Below, one piece after another: positions 7,302-14,564 of a DNA stretch of 53,015 bases. Numbering within the stretch: position 1 is the stretch's first letter; every line of letters starts with the position of its first letter. The notes under the pieces were generated by a model, which saw only the letters and a list, made by a program, of their open reading frames with translations, did no database searches and was not told the origin of the DNA. Source of the stretch: Solirubrobacterales bacterium (GTDB lineage Bacteria; Actinomycetota; Thermoleophilia; Solirubrobacterales; 70-9); contig JAFKLL010000023.1 in the NCBI GenBank assembly GCA_017304845.1, positions 1 through 53,015 on the forward strand, in the 5' to 3' direction. The translations under genes were made by a program, and so were the position numbers.

Positions 7302-8903
7302 TCATCGGCCGCCCACGCTGATTCGCACCTTGCGCACCGGACTGGTCGTCACGGGCCAGGGCCAACCCGGCGTTCCCTGAATCACGGCACGGAACGAGAA
7401 GAGCGCGTCACGCTTCACGTACTGAAAGCGGTACGGCCATGTGAACGTGCCGTGGCGCCTCGTGACCGTCGTGCCGACCGTCTTCCATCTTCCGGCCGAT
7501 CGGGCCTGGATCAAAACCGGGATCCGGCGCTCGGCCGGCCCCGCACCGACCAGCCGGCCCCTGAACTTGACTCCCTTCCCGATCCTGACTTTACGTGGCC
7601 TGATCTTGAGCTTGGTCTTGAGCCGGGTCATCGCGAGAGCTGCCGCGCGGGCGGTCACCGCCCGGTCTTCGCCGGGCGCGAAGGAGAGCGTGACGTTGCG
7701 CGACCCCTGCCCACCGAGCTCCACGCGGAACTTTCCGCCGGCGTCAGTGGTCACCGGCGGTCGCTCAAGGACCCTGGTGCCATTCGAAGTGAGCAGGTTG
7801 AGCTCTACCTCCAACTTGGCGCTCCCGATCGGAACGCCGCCCTCTGTGGTCAGGGCGCCGGTGACCGCGACCCGTTTGCCGGGACGGTGCCAGAAGAGGT
7901 CCTTGTCCACCTCGAGCAGCGGCTTGACGACGGCCGGAGAGCCGTTTTGAGGCGGCTGACCGGGATTCTCAACCGTGAAATTGATCGGCCCGAACGGCGT
8001 CTGATTGCCGGCGGCGTCGGTGACCGCGCCACTGGCCACGTGACTCCCCTCCGACAGGGCCGAGGCGTCGATCGTGAAGACGCGGCCGGTGTCGAACGGA
8101 CAGGGCCTCGCCACCGTGTACGGCTGCGAGCAGGTGCCGGAGCCGACCTGGAGCGTCTGGTAGGGCTGGCCGTCGATCTCCAAGGCGAAGGAGGACACGC
8201 CGGCGTTCTGATCGGTCGCACCGACATAGAGGTCCGTCTCGCCGTAGACCGGGCCGCCGCCGGCCAGCGCCCCGCCGACCGTGGCCAGGGTTGGTGGGTC
8301 GTTGTCCTCGATCGCGACCCTCGACTGGAAAAGAGCAGCATCCGCCGCGTATGCCTGCATGGAGGCCGGGCAGCCGGGGTTGCCCGAGCAGGAGACGTAC
8401 AGCTCGAGCCCGTCGAGCAGGAGCCCGGTCTTTGCCCACACATTGCCGGGATCGTCGGGGTCGGTCATCGACCCTTCCGTGCTGCAGTTGAAGTTCGGCA
8501 GCAGCAGAGTCGACGCGCAGCCCCAGTCGTCGTTGGTGGTGCCGGTCACCTCCCGCACCGCGGCGACGAAGTTCGAGCCTGGGATCCCCGACGTCGCCCG
8601 GAGGCCGCGGAGCAGGCTGAAGCTGGTGATCTTGGCGCCCCTGGGCAAGTCGAAGACGAAGTCGAGACGAGGCCTCGGCGTGCCGACACCGGCCGGGTTC
8701 ATGCTGAGAAAGGCCGAGCCGCCAGTCGCGCAGGTGTCGGTCAGCGTCGCGTCGGTGGGCCCGGCGTTGCCGAGGCGCGCGTCCCAGGCGTCGGTGCTGA
8801 GCGGCTGTCCGTCCGGGCCGCGGCAGGACCAGACCTCATACTCGCCAGCCGAGGCGCTCCCGATCGGGCAGGCGAAGATGGCGAGGGCCATCGCCCCCGC
8901 CAC
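7302..8903 (-). CDS. Exported protein of unknown function with Ig-like segments
   Basis: The protein has 533 residues. It opens with a hydrophobic stretch ending in IGSASA, a signal-peptidase site, then GEYEVWSCRGPDG. The middle contains DLYVGATDQNAGVSSFALEIDG and a GAVTDAAGNQTPFGP segment, typical of surface-protein Ig-like folds. The end is made of two beta-rich, Lys/Arg-rich modules (TGALTTEGG; KIRPRKVRIGKGVKFRGRL) similar to C-terminal modules of Solirubrobacterales secreted proteins. GTG at 8903 is the only ordinary start after the upstream stop, but it lacks both a ribosome binding site and a basic N-region; the in-frame codons just before it would read AKFTRVFAL, so initiation at an unusual codon (ATA at 8942) is possible. 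Same frame as the upstream RTX-like gene. Confidence 0.7.
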   Translation of the reverse strand: MAGAMALAIFACPIGSASAGEYEVWSCRGPDGQPLSTDAWDARLGNAGPTDATLTDTCATGGSAFLSMNPAGVGTPRPRLDFVFDLPRGAKITSFSLLRGLRATSGIPGSNFVAAVREVTGTTNDDWGCASTLLLPNFNCSTEGSMTDPDDPGNVWAKTGLLLDGLELYVSCSGNPGCPASMQAYAADAALFQSRVAIEDNDPPTLATVGGALAGGGPVYGETDLYVGATDQNAGVSSFALEIDGQPYQTLQVGSGTCSQPYTVARPCPFDTGRVFTIDASALSEGSHVASGAVTDAAGNQTPFGPINFTVENPGQPPQNGSPAVVKPLLEVDKDLFWHRPGKRVAVTGALTTEGGVPIGSAKLEVELNLLTSNGTRVLERPPVTTDAGGKFRVELGGQGSRNVTLSFAPGEDRAVTARAAALAMTRLKTKLKIRPRKVRIGKGVKFRGRLVGAGPAERRIPVLIQARSAGRWKTVGTTVTRRHGTFTWPYRFQYVKRDALFSFRAVIQGTPGWPWPVTTSPVRKVRISVGGR

Positions 8904-8945
8904 AAGCGCAAAAACCCGGGTGAACTTGGCTCCTGGAGGTATGGG

Positions 8946-9512
8946 TCAACCCTTCGTTTGACAGCGGACGACGACGTCCAACCCATTGTCGTACCAGCAG
9001 ACGTTGGAACCGGCGCCTCCGTCGAGCCAATCTTGCTCGCCGTCCTCAGCGTGAAGGAGATCATCCTGGTTCCCGCCAAACAAACCGTCGCTGCCGGCGT
9101 TGCCGTAGAGGCTGTCCAACCCATCATCGCCGTAGACCCAGTCATCACCGGCATTGCCGTAGACACCGACGCCATAGAGCGCAAAATCATCGCCTGGGCC
9201 GCCGTGAACTTCATCGCTGCCCGGGCCGCCGTAGACGTCATCAGCGCCACCGTGAGCGTAAACTTCATCATTGCCGCTGCCCGCGCCAATAACGTCGTTG
9301 CCAGCCAATCCGTAGATTATGTTATACCCGTTAGTGCCGTTGATCGTGTCGTCTCCGTTGGTACCAACACACGGGTTCGACGACGAGCAATTGACTGTCG
9401 CGGCCCACGCGTAAGAGACGTAGAAACCGACCGCCACGGCGACCGCGAAGGTCGCTATCAATATCAAACGTGAACTGACAATGGATTTGATGCTTCCAGC
9501 AGTGTTCATCAT
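8946..9512 (-). CDS. Exported RTX-type calcium-binding repeat protein
   Basis: After a signal peptide (IVSSRLILIATFAVAVAVGF, cleavage near AWA-ATV), the 188-residue protein consists of hemolysin-type nonapeptide repeats of the form GGxGxDxhx: GTNGDDTINGTNG, GLAGNDVIGAGSGNDEVYAHGG, GGPGSDEVHGGPGDD, GNAGDDWVYGDDGLDSL and GGNQDDLLHAEDG. Such repeats fold into a calcium-loaded beta roll outside the cell. The end contains two Cys residues (NVCWYD and VVRCQTKG), probably a disulfide, as in many short actinobacterial RTX proteins of this form. No enzymatic domain is present. The next gene downstream begins in the same frame just after this stop. Confidence 0.85.
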   Translation of the reverse strand: MMNTAGSIKSIVSSRLILIATFAVAVAVGFYVSYAWAATVNCSSSNPCVGTNGDDTINGTNGYNIIYGLAGNDVIGAGSGNDEVYAHGGADDVYGGPGSDEVHGGPGDDFALYGVGVYGNAGDDWVYGDDGLDSLYGNAGSDGLFGGNQDDLLHAEDGEQDWLDGGAGSNVCWYDNGLDVVVRCQTKG

Positions 9513-9540
9513 GAAATCCCCGTAGTCCTTGACTCACGGC

Positions 9541-9873
9541 TCACGGAACATCCGTGCCGAGTACGGATTCGAGCTCTTTCTTGGTGTACTCGCCGGGCGG
9601 AAGCTTACCTTGCTGACGTTTCTCCCCAATAGCGAGAAGGACACGGCAGGCGTTGTCGGGATCCTTCGAGAGTTTCTCGCGACACATCTCGACCAACGTC
9701 TCCGAGATCGGCGCCGGGGGGATGACCGCGTAAGTTGCGTCGTTCCCTACTTTGAGTTCCTGCGTCGAATCGGCACTATCATTGCCTTGCTGACTTCCGA
9801 TAGCGTAACCAACCGGACTTGCCGCTATCAAGCCGACCACAGCTACCGTTGCGATTCGAGCACCACGGTGCAT
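9541..9873 (-). CDS. Small exported or membrane-anchored protein
   Basis: The 110-residue product starts with MHRGARIATVAVVGLIAA, a signal peptide or anchor, followed by a polar Gln/Asn/Ser-rich linker and a helical C-terminal part (ISETLVEMCREKLSKDP, ACRVLLAIGEKRQQG, YTKKELESVL). ATG at 9873 is preferred: AAGGAG lies six bases upstream, whereas the ATG at 9879 is directly on top of that sequence. Two Cys residues in the mature part could pair. No family is recognised. It precedes the RTX gene by 28 bases and may be cotranscribed with it. Confidence 0.55.
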   Translation of the reverse strand: MHRGARIATVAVVGLIAASPVGYAIGSQQGNDSADSTQELKVGNDATYAVIPPAPISETLVEMCREKLSKDPDNACRVLLAIGEKRQQGKLPPGEYTKKELESVLGTDVP

Positions 9874-9929
9874 CTGCATCTCCTTTGCTGTTACCAGAAT
9901 GTGCCATGCAACGCGGAGGCCCGCCACGC

Positions 9930-9953
9930 AGGATCAGGCTATCACCTGATCCT
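9930..9953. promoter_or_regulatory. Perfect 9-bp inverted repeat
   Basis: AGGATCAGG (9930-9938) and CCTGATCCT (9945-9953) are exact complements around six bases. The element lies 57 bases upstream of the minus-strand start at 9873 and about 140 bases downstream of the gene at 10095. With no T-run it is more likely an operator for the 9541-9873 gene than a terminator. The rest of the 9874-10094 gap shows no gene. Confidence 0.4.
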
Positions 9954-10094
9954 ACCTTTGTCTATCTGTAGTTCATAGGGAGGGTGCTCCTACATCTCGG
10001 TGAATGACGATGATTTGTCATTCCAGTGATGTTTCACAAGCGACACGTACCTCCACGCGTATATAGGCTCGTCAGTTGCCGGGCCAGGCCAGGC

Positions 10095-10658
10095 CTACGG
10101 CCATTCAGGTTCGTCGACGCAGGCGATCTCGCTGACGGTGACGCGAATCTTCTTCTTCACCAGTCGGACGTTGGCGGTCTGGAGGCAGGTCTGATCCCGC
10201 TCCGTCACCCAGACGGCCTGGAAGATGTACTTGTTCTTTCCGATGCTGCCGCCGCCGAATCCCATCTCGTAGTTGGGATGCGTGGCCATCGGATCCATCG
10301 CCTTCGCGGCGGCGCGGCTGGCCCGTTCCCAGGTCAGGTAAGGAGCCTTGCGATCCCGACAGGCCTTGCGGAGGGTGCGCACCTTGATCTCGGCGTTCTC
10401 GACCACCTCGACCCGGCTACGGCACGTCCTCAGCTTCAAGCCCATCTCAGTGGTGAACACGACCGAGCACCTGATCCGGTTCGACGCGAGCCTGGAGCAT
10501 TTCCGGGCGATTCCTCCGTAGTAAGTCCCGCCGTAGCCACCCTGCATGACAGCCATCTTGGCCTCGTGCATGGTCAGTGTCGGCGCCGCCTCTGCGGCGG
10601 GAGCGAACAGCGCCACCCCGAGAACGGCCATCGTGAACCCCAACATCAATCGCTTCAT
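10095..10658 (-). CDS. Exported protein of unknown function
   Basis: The 187-residue protein has a clear signal peptide (MKRLMLGFTMAVLGVALFAP, then AAEAA). The mature part holds four to six Cys residues (ARKCSRL, IRCSVVF, LRTCRSR, KACRDRK, QTCLQTA, EIACVDE), consistent with disulfide-bonded extracellular folding, and two basic beta-hairpin-like segments. No family is recognised. It is divergent from the exported-protein gene at 10750, with a 91-base shared upstream region. Confidence 0.65.
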   Translation of the reverse strand: MKRLMLGFTMAVLGVALFAPAAEAAPTLTMHEAKMAVMQGGYGGTYYGGIARKCSRLASNRIRCSVVFTTEMGLKLRTCRSRVEVVENAEIKVRTLRKACRDRKAPYLTWERASRAAAKAMDPMATHPNYEMGFGGGSIGKNKYIFQAVWVTERDQTCLQTANVRLVKKKIRVTVSEIACVDEPEWP

Positions 10659-10749
10659 GCTTGCTCCCTTTCGATTTCCCTGCGCGAACGAGAGAAGCTA
10701 TCAACCCCTCGGCGATAGTCTGGTCGAGACAAACGAACGGGAGAGTTGA

Positions 10750-11844
10750 ATGATTCGTCACGCGGATAGGCCATGGAAGGTTGGTCGCCAGTTGCTTCTG
10801 GTGGCGCTGGCCCTGGAGCTCCTGATGATCGCGACGCTGGGCGCCGGCAGCGCGAGCGCATTCAGCAGGACCATCGAGGACATCGAGAACCCCCAGGTCA
10901 AAGCGCGGGTTCTGGGTCTCGATGTCGCCGCCTCCCGCTCCATCTCGTCCCAGTACACGAACCTCAGCGGCTTCCCGGGCGTGCTGTCGACCGAGACCTG
11001 GAGCCACTCCCTGTCCGGCGGCATCGTCGACTCGTCGGCCGATGCGCCGATGCCCGAGATCACGATCACGCGGAACCCGACCGTCGTGACCCTCTCCGGA
11101 GAGGTCATCACCGCGAAGGCCGAAGGCACCGAGACCTACAACGACTTCGAGCACTGCACCGGGAGCCGCACGACCACGAAGAGCCCGAAGCTCGAGGTCG
11201 GCATCGACGGCTTCTACCAGTCGGGAACGTCCTCGTCGTCCGGGAATCCCGCCGTGACCCTGGCCACCGAGCACGAGGATCCGTGGGTGGAGACCTGCAG
11301 CAACGCGGCGATCGACACCTCTACCCGGGTGACGCGAATCTCGACCGTCTCGTCGCCGGACACCCCCGAGGACGGCGTCGGCTCATGGGCTCCGGGCGAA
11401 GGAGGCCTGACGACGACCAAGGACTCCTGCTCCCCCTCGTTCTGCGATTTCACCATCGTCGGCCACAACGCCAACTCGGCGATCAGCGGGCCCGGAGAGT
11501 TCTACGGCAGCGCCGACTCGACCTTCACCCTGCGCCTTCGCCTCGAGTACCCGTCAGCATCCCCCACCCCCGAGACGAAGATCACACGGGGCCCCAGGAA
11601 GCTGATCAAGACGAAGAGCGGCAAGGCGACGATCTCCATCGCCTTCAGGTCCACGGGACCAGTCGGCTCCAAGTTCAGGTGCCGACTGGACGGCCGGCGT
11701 TTCTCGGCCTGCGCCTCGCCGTACAAGAGGAGAGTCGGCCCGGGGAAGCACCGCTTCCAGGTCGTCTCGATCTACCGGGGCAACGCGGACAGGTCACCCG
11801 CCCGCTATGTGTGGACGGTCAAGAAGATCAAGCCGAGGCGCTGA
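10750..11844 (+). CDS. Exported protein with C-terminal FxCRLDG-type module
   Basis: The 364-residue protein begins with a signal peptide whose hydrophobic core is LLLVALALELLMIATLGAG and cleavage is near ASA-FSR. The middle is Thr/Ser-rich and unrecognised. The C-terminal 90 residues contain TISIAFRSTGPVGSKFRCRL followed by FSACASPYKRR, a module recurrent at the ends of Thermoleophilia surface proteins that resembles an Ig-like sandwich. GGGAG a few bases before the ATG at 10750 supports the start. It ends two bases before the convergent R2lox-like gene. Role unknown; likely cell-surface. Confidence 0.65.
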   Translation: MIRHADRPWKVGRQLLLVALALELLMIATLGAGSASAFSRTIEDIENPQVKARVLGLDVAASRSISSQYTNLSGFPGVLSTETWSHSLSGGIVDSSADAPMPEITITRNPTVVTLSGEVITAKAEGTETYNDFEHCTGSRTTTKSPKLEVGIDGFYQSGTSSSSGNPAVTLATEHEDPWVETCSNAAIDTSTRVTRISTVSSPDTPEDGVGSWAPGEGGLTTTKDSCSPSFCDFTIVGHNANSAISGPGEFYGSADSTFTLRLRLEYPSASPTPETKITRGPRKLIKTKSGKATISIAFRSTGPVGSKFRCRLDGRRFSACASPYKRRVGPGKHRFQVVSIYRGNADRSPARYVWTVKKIKPRR

Positions 11845-11845
11845 C

Positions 11846-12694
11846 CTAGAAGACCGTCTCCAACGGGACGCCGACGATCTCCAGGCGTCTGGTCAGGCCG
11901 CCGAGAGCGAAGTCTCGGATCTCCTCGCCGCTGACCCCGAGCGCGTCGAGGTCCGGCCCGTCAGGCTCAGATGACGGCGAGAGGGACTCGGCCACGGACG
12001 GCAGGAGCGTTCTCAGCATCTCCCGGATGCTGTCCGGCGCGACCCCCGGCGACTCTTTGACCGCCTCGCGGAGGAACCAGACGCCGTAGCCGATGTGGCG
12101 GGTCTCGTCGTGATGGATCTTCGAGTACCCGTCGACGAACCCGGGAAGCATCCGGTGCTCCTTCAGGTAGTCGGTGACGAACCGGAAGGTCGTCAACCCG
12201 AGGGTGCCCTCGAGGATCAGGTGGTAGAGCGTCACGAAACGCACCTTCGACGCGAGATCGTCGGGGTTGGCGACGAGCCGCTCATGCGCGGACACGAGCT
12301 CGACGTCGAATATCTGCCGGAACGCCGGCGAGACCTGTGCGCGGGACCGCTCCACGTGAGCGGCGACGGTCGCCGGGTCGGCGATCACCTCGTCCTGGAA
12401 CCGGGCGTAGAACTGCATGTGACGAGCCTCGTCCACCTGCTGGGTGGCCAGGAAGCTCGCCTCCTCCTCGGAGCCATGGGCGCCGACCAAGCCCGAGAAC
12501 TTCGTCGTGATCCTCTCCTCGGCGACCATCAGGGACGAGAGGACCCAGTAGATCAGCCCCCGGTCGCCCTCCCTCATCTCGGCCCACTGCTCCTGGTCGC
12601 GGCCCAGGTCGACGGTGAACGGGTTCCACTGCGAGTCCTCCCACCGTCGGTAGAGCGTCTGCGGGTCGTTGAGTTGGATCTCTAGCTCAGCCAT
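11846..12694 (-). CDS. R2lox-like (ribonucleotide reductase R2 fold) di-metal oxidase
   Basis: The 282-residue protein has the ferritin-like metal site of the R2 family: E59/E60 in MVAEERI, E89 and H92 in DEARHMQF, E162 in LILEGTLG, and E197 and H200 in DETRHIGYG. Tyr157 lies exactly five residues before E162, as does the cross-linked Tyr of R2-like ligand-binding oxidases (R2lox). The Val partner of that cross-link, three residues after the first Glu, is Ile62 here. R2lox proteins bind a Mn/Fe site and a long-chain ligand; their substrate is unknown. ATG at 12694 overlaps the upstream arsR gene by 13 bases, so it belongs to the ars transcription unit. A small RNR beta subunit is the alternative, but no alpha subunit is nearby. 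Confidence 0.65.
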   Translation of the reverse strand: MAELEIQLNDPQTLYRRWEDSQWNPFTVDLGRDQEQWAEMREGDRGLIYWVLSSLMVAEERITTKFSGLVGAHGSEEEASFLATQQVDEARHMQFYARFQDEVIADPATVAAHVERSRAQVSPAFRQIFDVELVSAHERLVANPDDLASKVRFVTLYHLILEGTLGLTTFRFVTDYLKEHRMLPGFVDGYSKIHHDETRHIGYGVWFLREAVKESPGVAPDSIREMLRTLLPSVAESLSPSSEPDGPDLDALGVSGEEIRDFALGGLTRRLEIVGVPLETVF

Positions 12695-13035
12695 GCGCTC
12701 AATTCCTCGAGTTCCTCCGGGTTGACGTAGTAGTAGGCCCACAGCCCCTGCCTCTCCGAGTCGACGATCCCCGCGTCGCGCAGCTTCTTGAGGTGATGCG
12801 ACAGCGTCGACTGGCTCACGTCGAAGAGTGGCACCAGCTCGCAGACGCAGACCTTGCCGGCGTGCTTGCGCAGGACGTCGATCAGGGTCAGCCGGATCGG
12901 GTCTCCCAGCGCCTTGGCGATCTTCGCCATGCGCTCGGCCTGAGCGCGCTCGACGTCCGGGTAGACGACCGGCTCGCAGCAGGGTTGGCCGTTGGGGCTC
13001 TTCTGCTTCGGGGTGAGGGTCAATTCGGAGCTCAT
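12682..13035 (-). CDS. arsR: ArsR/SmtB-family metalloregulator
   Basis: This 117-residue winged-helix repressor contains MAKIAKALGDPIRLTLIDVL, the standard ArsR helix, then AGKVCVCELVPLFDVSQSTL, in which CVC matches the As(III)-binding Cys pair of helix alpha-3 in classical ArsR. The DNA-recognition helix is DVSQSTLSHHLKKLRDAG. An N-terminal PCCEP adds two more Cys. It is transcribed divergently from arsC and overlaps the R2lox-like gene. The ATG at 13035 is eight bases past a good -10 box, so the mRNA is probably leaderless. Arsenite released by ArsC should lift repression. Confidence 0.9.
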   Translation of the reverse strand: MSSELTLTPKQKSPNGQPCCEPVVYPDVERAQAERMAKIAKALGDPIRLTLIDVLRKHAGKVCVCELVPLFDVSQSTLSHHLKKLRDAGIVDSERQGLWAYYYVNPEELEELSAWLS

Positions 13036-13043
13036 CGAAATCC

Positions 13044-13101
13044 ATCAAATCAGTTCCATCGACACTTGTCAATTGATACGGTCACCTTCGATGGAACTGA
13101 T
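13044..13101. promoter_or_regulatory. Divergent ars promoter with 13-bp inverted repeat operator
   Basis: ATCAGTTCCATCG (13049-13061) and CGATGGAACTGAT (13089-13101) are perfect inverted repeats 27 bases apart. On the minus strand, TTGACA (13067-13072) and TTTGAT (13044-13049) are separated by exactly 17 bases, and the left arm occupies that spacer. On the plus strand, TTGATA (13073-13078) and a weaker ACTGAT (13096-13101) are also 17 apart, with the right arm between and over them. One repressor bound at both arms would block both promoters, as expected for ArsR. Confidence 0.75.
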
Positions 13102-13113
13102 CGGAGCAAAGAG

Positions 13114-13521
13114 TTGAGCCGCGTCCTCTTCGTCTGCCTGCAGAACGCGGGTCGATCCCAGATCAGCCGGGCACTGTTCGACCGCGCCGTCGCCGACGGC
13201 CGGCACCAGTCCCGCTCCGCCGGCACGACGCCCGCCGACGCGGTTCATCCCGAGGTGATCGCGGCGATGGACGAGATCGGAATCGACCTCGCCGGCGAGC
13301 GCCCGACCGAGCTGACCCGCGACCTCGCCGAGTGGGCCGACATCGTGGTGACCATGGGTTGCGGCGACGCCTGCCCCTACATCCCCGGCAAGCGGTACGT
13401 CGACTGGAACCTCGACGACCCGGCCGGCCGGCCGCTCGACGAGGTCCGGAGGGTCCGCGACCAGATCGGCGAACGGATCGAGGGATTGATCGCCGAGCTC
13501 GATCCGCCGGACGGCGCATGA
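13114..13521 (+). CDS. arsC: Arsenate reductase, LMW-phosphatase type
   Basis: The 135-residue enzyme begins LSRVLFVCLQNAGRSQISRA, the C-x5-R phosphatase loop of arsenate reductases (Cys8, Arg14), and carries VVTMGCGDACPYIPGKR, with the resolving Cys pair, and DWNLDDPAG, the general-acid segment. It reduces arsenate to arsenite for export. No ATG is in frame; TTG at 13114 follows GGAG by seven bases and gives the normal N-terminus. Its stop overlaps the ACR3 start (ATGA). The thiol partner, thioredoxin or mycothiol, cannot be told from this sequence. Confidence 0.92.
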   Translation: MSRVLFVCLQNAGRSQISRALFDRAVADGRHQSRSAGTTPADAVHPEVIAAMDEIGIDLAGERPTELTRDLAEWADIVVTMGCGDACPYIPGKRYVDWNLDDPAGRPLDEVRRVRDQIGERIEGLIAELDPPDGA

Positions 13522-14564
13522 CGCGACTCAGCACGCTCGACCGCTACCTCCCCCTCTGGATCGCCCTCGCGATGGCCGGCGGCCTTGCGCTCGGCTCGTT
13601 CCTGCCCGGGATCGAGTCGGCGCTCGACTCGCTTCGCATCGGCACCATCTCCCTCCCCATCGCGCTCGGCCTGATCCTCATGATGTACCCGGTCCTGGCC
13701 AAGGTCCGGTACGAGGAGCTCGGCCACCTCGGCGGCGAACGGCGCCTGATGGCCAGCTCGCTGATCCTCAACTGGGTGGTCGGGCCGCTGCTGATGTTCA
13801 CCCTCGCCTGGATCTTCCTCGCCGACCAACCCGAGTTCCGCACCGGCCTGATCATCGTGGGCCTGGCCCGCTGCATCGCCATGGTCCTGATCTGGAGCGA
13901 CCTGGCCTGCGCCGACCGCGAGGCGACCGCCCTGCTGGTCGCGATCAACTCGCTCTTTCAGATCGTGGCCTACAGCCTGCTCGGCTGGTTCTACCTCACC
14001 GCCCTCCCCGACCTGCTCGGCCTGGAAAGCCAGGGGTTCGAGGTCTCGATCTGGGAGATCGCGCGGACCACGCTGATCTTCCTCGGCATACCGCTGCTGG
14101 CCGGGTATGTCACCCGCCTCGTCGGCATCCGGCGGCGCGGCGCCGAGTGGTACGAGACCCGGTTCCTGCCGCGCATCGGGCCATTCGCCCTCTACGGCCT
14201 GCTCTTCACGATCGTCCTGCTGTTCGCGATCCAGGGTGACGCGATCACCGAGGACCCGCTCGACGTGGCCCGGATCGCGCTGCCTCTGCTCATCTACTTC
14301 GGGCTGATGTTCGCGGTCTCGTTCTGGGCTGGCTGGGTCATGAGCCTCGGCTACGAACGCACCGCGACCCTCGCCTTCACCGCCGCCTCCAACAACTTCG
14401 AGCTGGCGATCGCCGTCGCGATCGGGGTCTTCGGGGCCAGCTCGGGAGAGGCCCTGGCCGGCGTGGTCGGGCCGCTGGTCGAGGTGCCGGTCCTGGTCGG
14501 CCTGGTCTATGTCTCGCTCTACCTGAGGAGACGTTGGTCAGGCGGCCATACGCTCGCCGGCTGA
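13518..14564 (+). CDS. acr3: ACR3-type arsenite exporter
   Basis: This 348-residue integral membrane protein has about ten hydrophobic segments and the ACR3 signatures LGLILMMYPVLAKVRYEEL and GLARCIAMVLIWSDLACAD, the first containing the conserved transport Cys. TAASNNFELAIAVAIGVFG near the end is the second conserved half-repeat motif. It exports arsenite using the proton gradient. ATG at 13518 overlaps the arsC stop by four bases, so the two are coupled. Its last 27 bases overlap the convergent desaturase gene. Confidence 0.92.
   Translation: MTRLSTLDRYLPLWIALAMAGGLALGSFLPGIESALDSLRIGTISLPIALGLILMMYPVLAKVRYEELGHLGGERRLMASSLILNWVVGPLLMFTLAWIFLADQPEFRTGLIIVGLARCIAMVLIWSDLACADREATALLVAINSLFQIVAYSLLGWFYLTALPDLLGLESQGFEVSIWEIARTTLIFLGIPLLAGYVTRLVGIRRRGAEWYETRFLPRIGPFALYGLLFTIVLLFAIQGDAITEDPLDVARIALPLLIYFGLMFAVSFWAGWVMSLGYERTATLAFTAASNNFELAIAVAIGVFGASSGEALAGVVGPLVEVPVLVGLVYVSLYLRRRWSGGHTLAG

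Noticed and set aside
11846..13072. Extending the R2lox-like gene upstream to a start at 13072.
   Set aside because: The added 126 residues are the arsR gene read out of frame; the ATG at 12694 gives the normal R2-type N-terminus.
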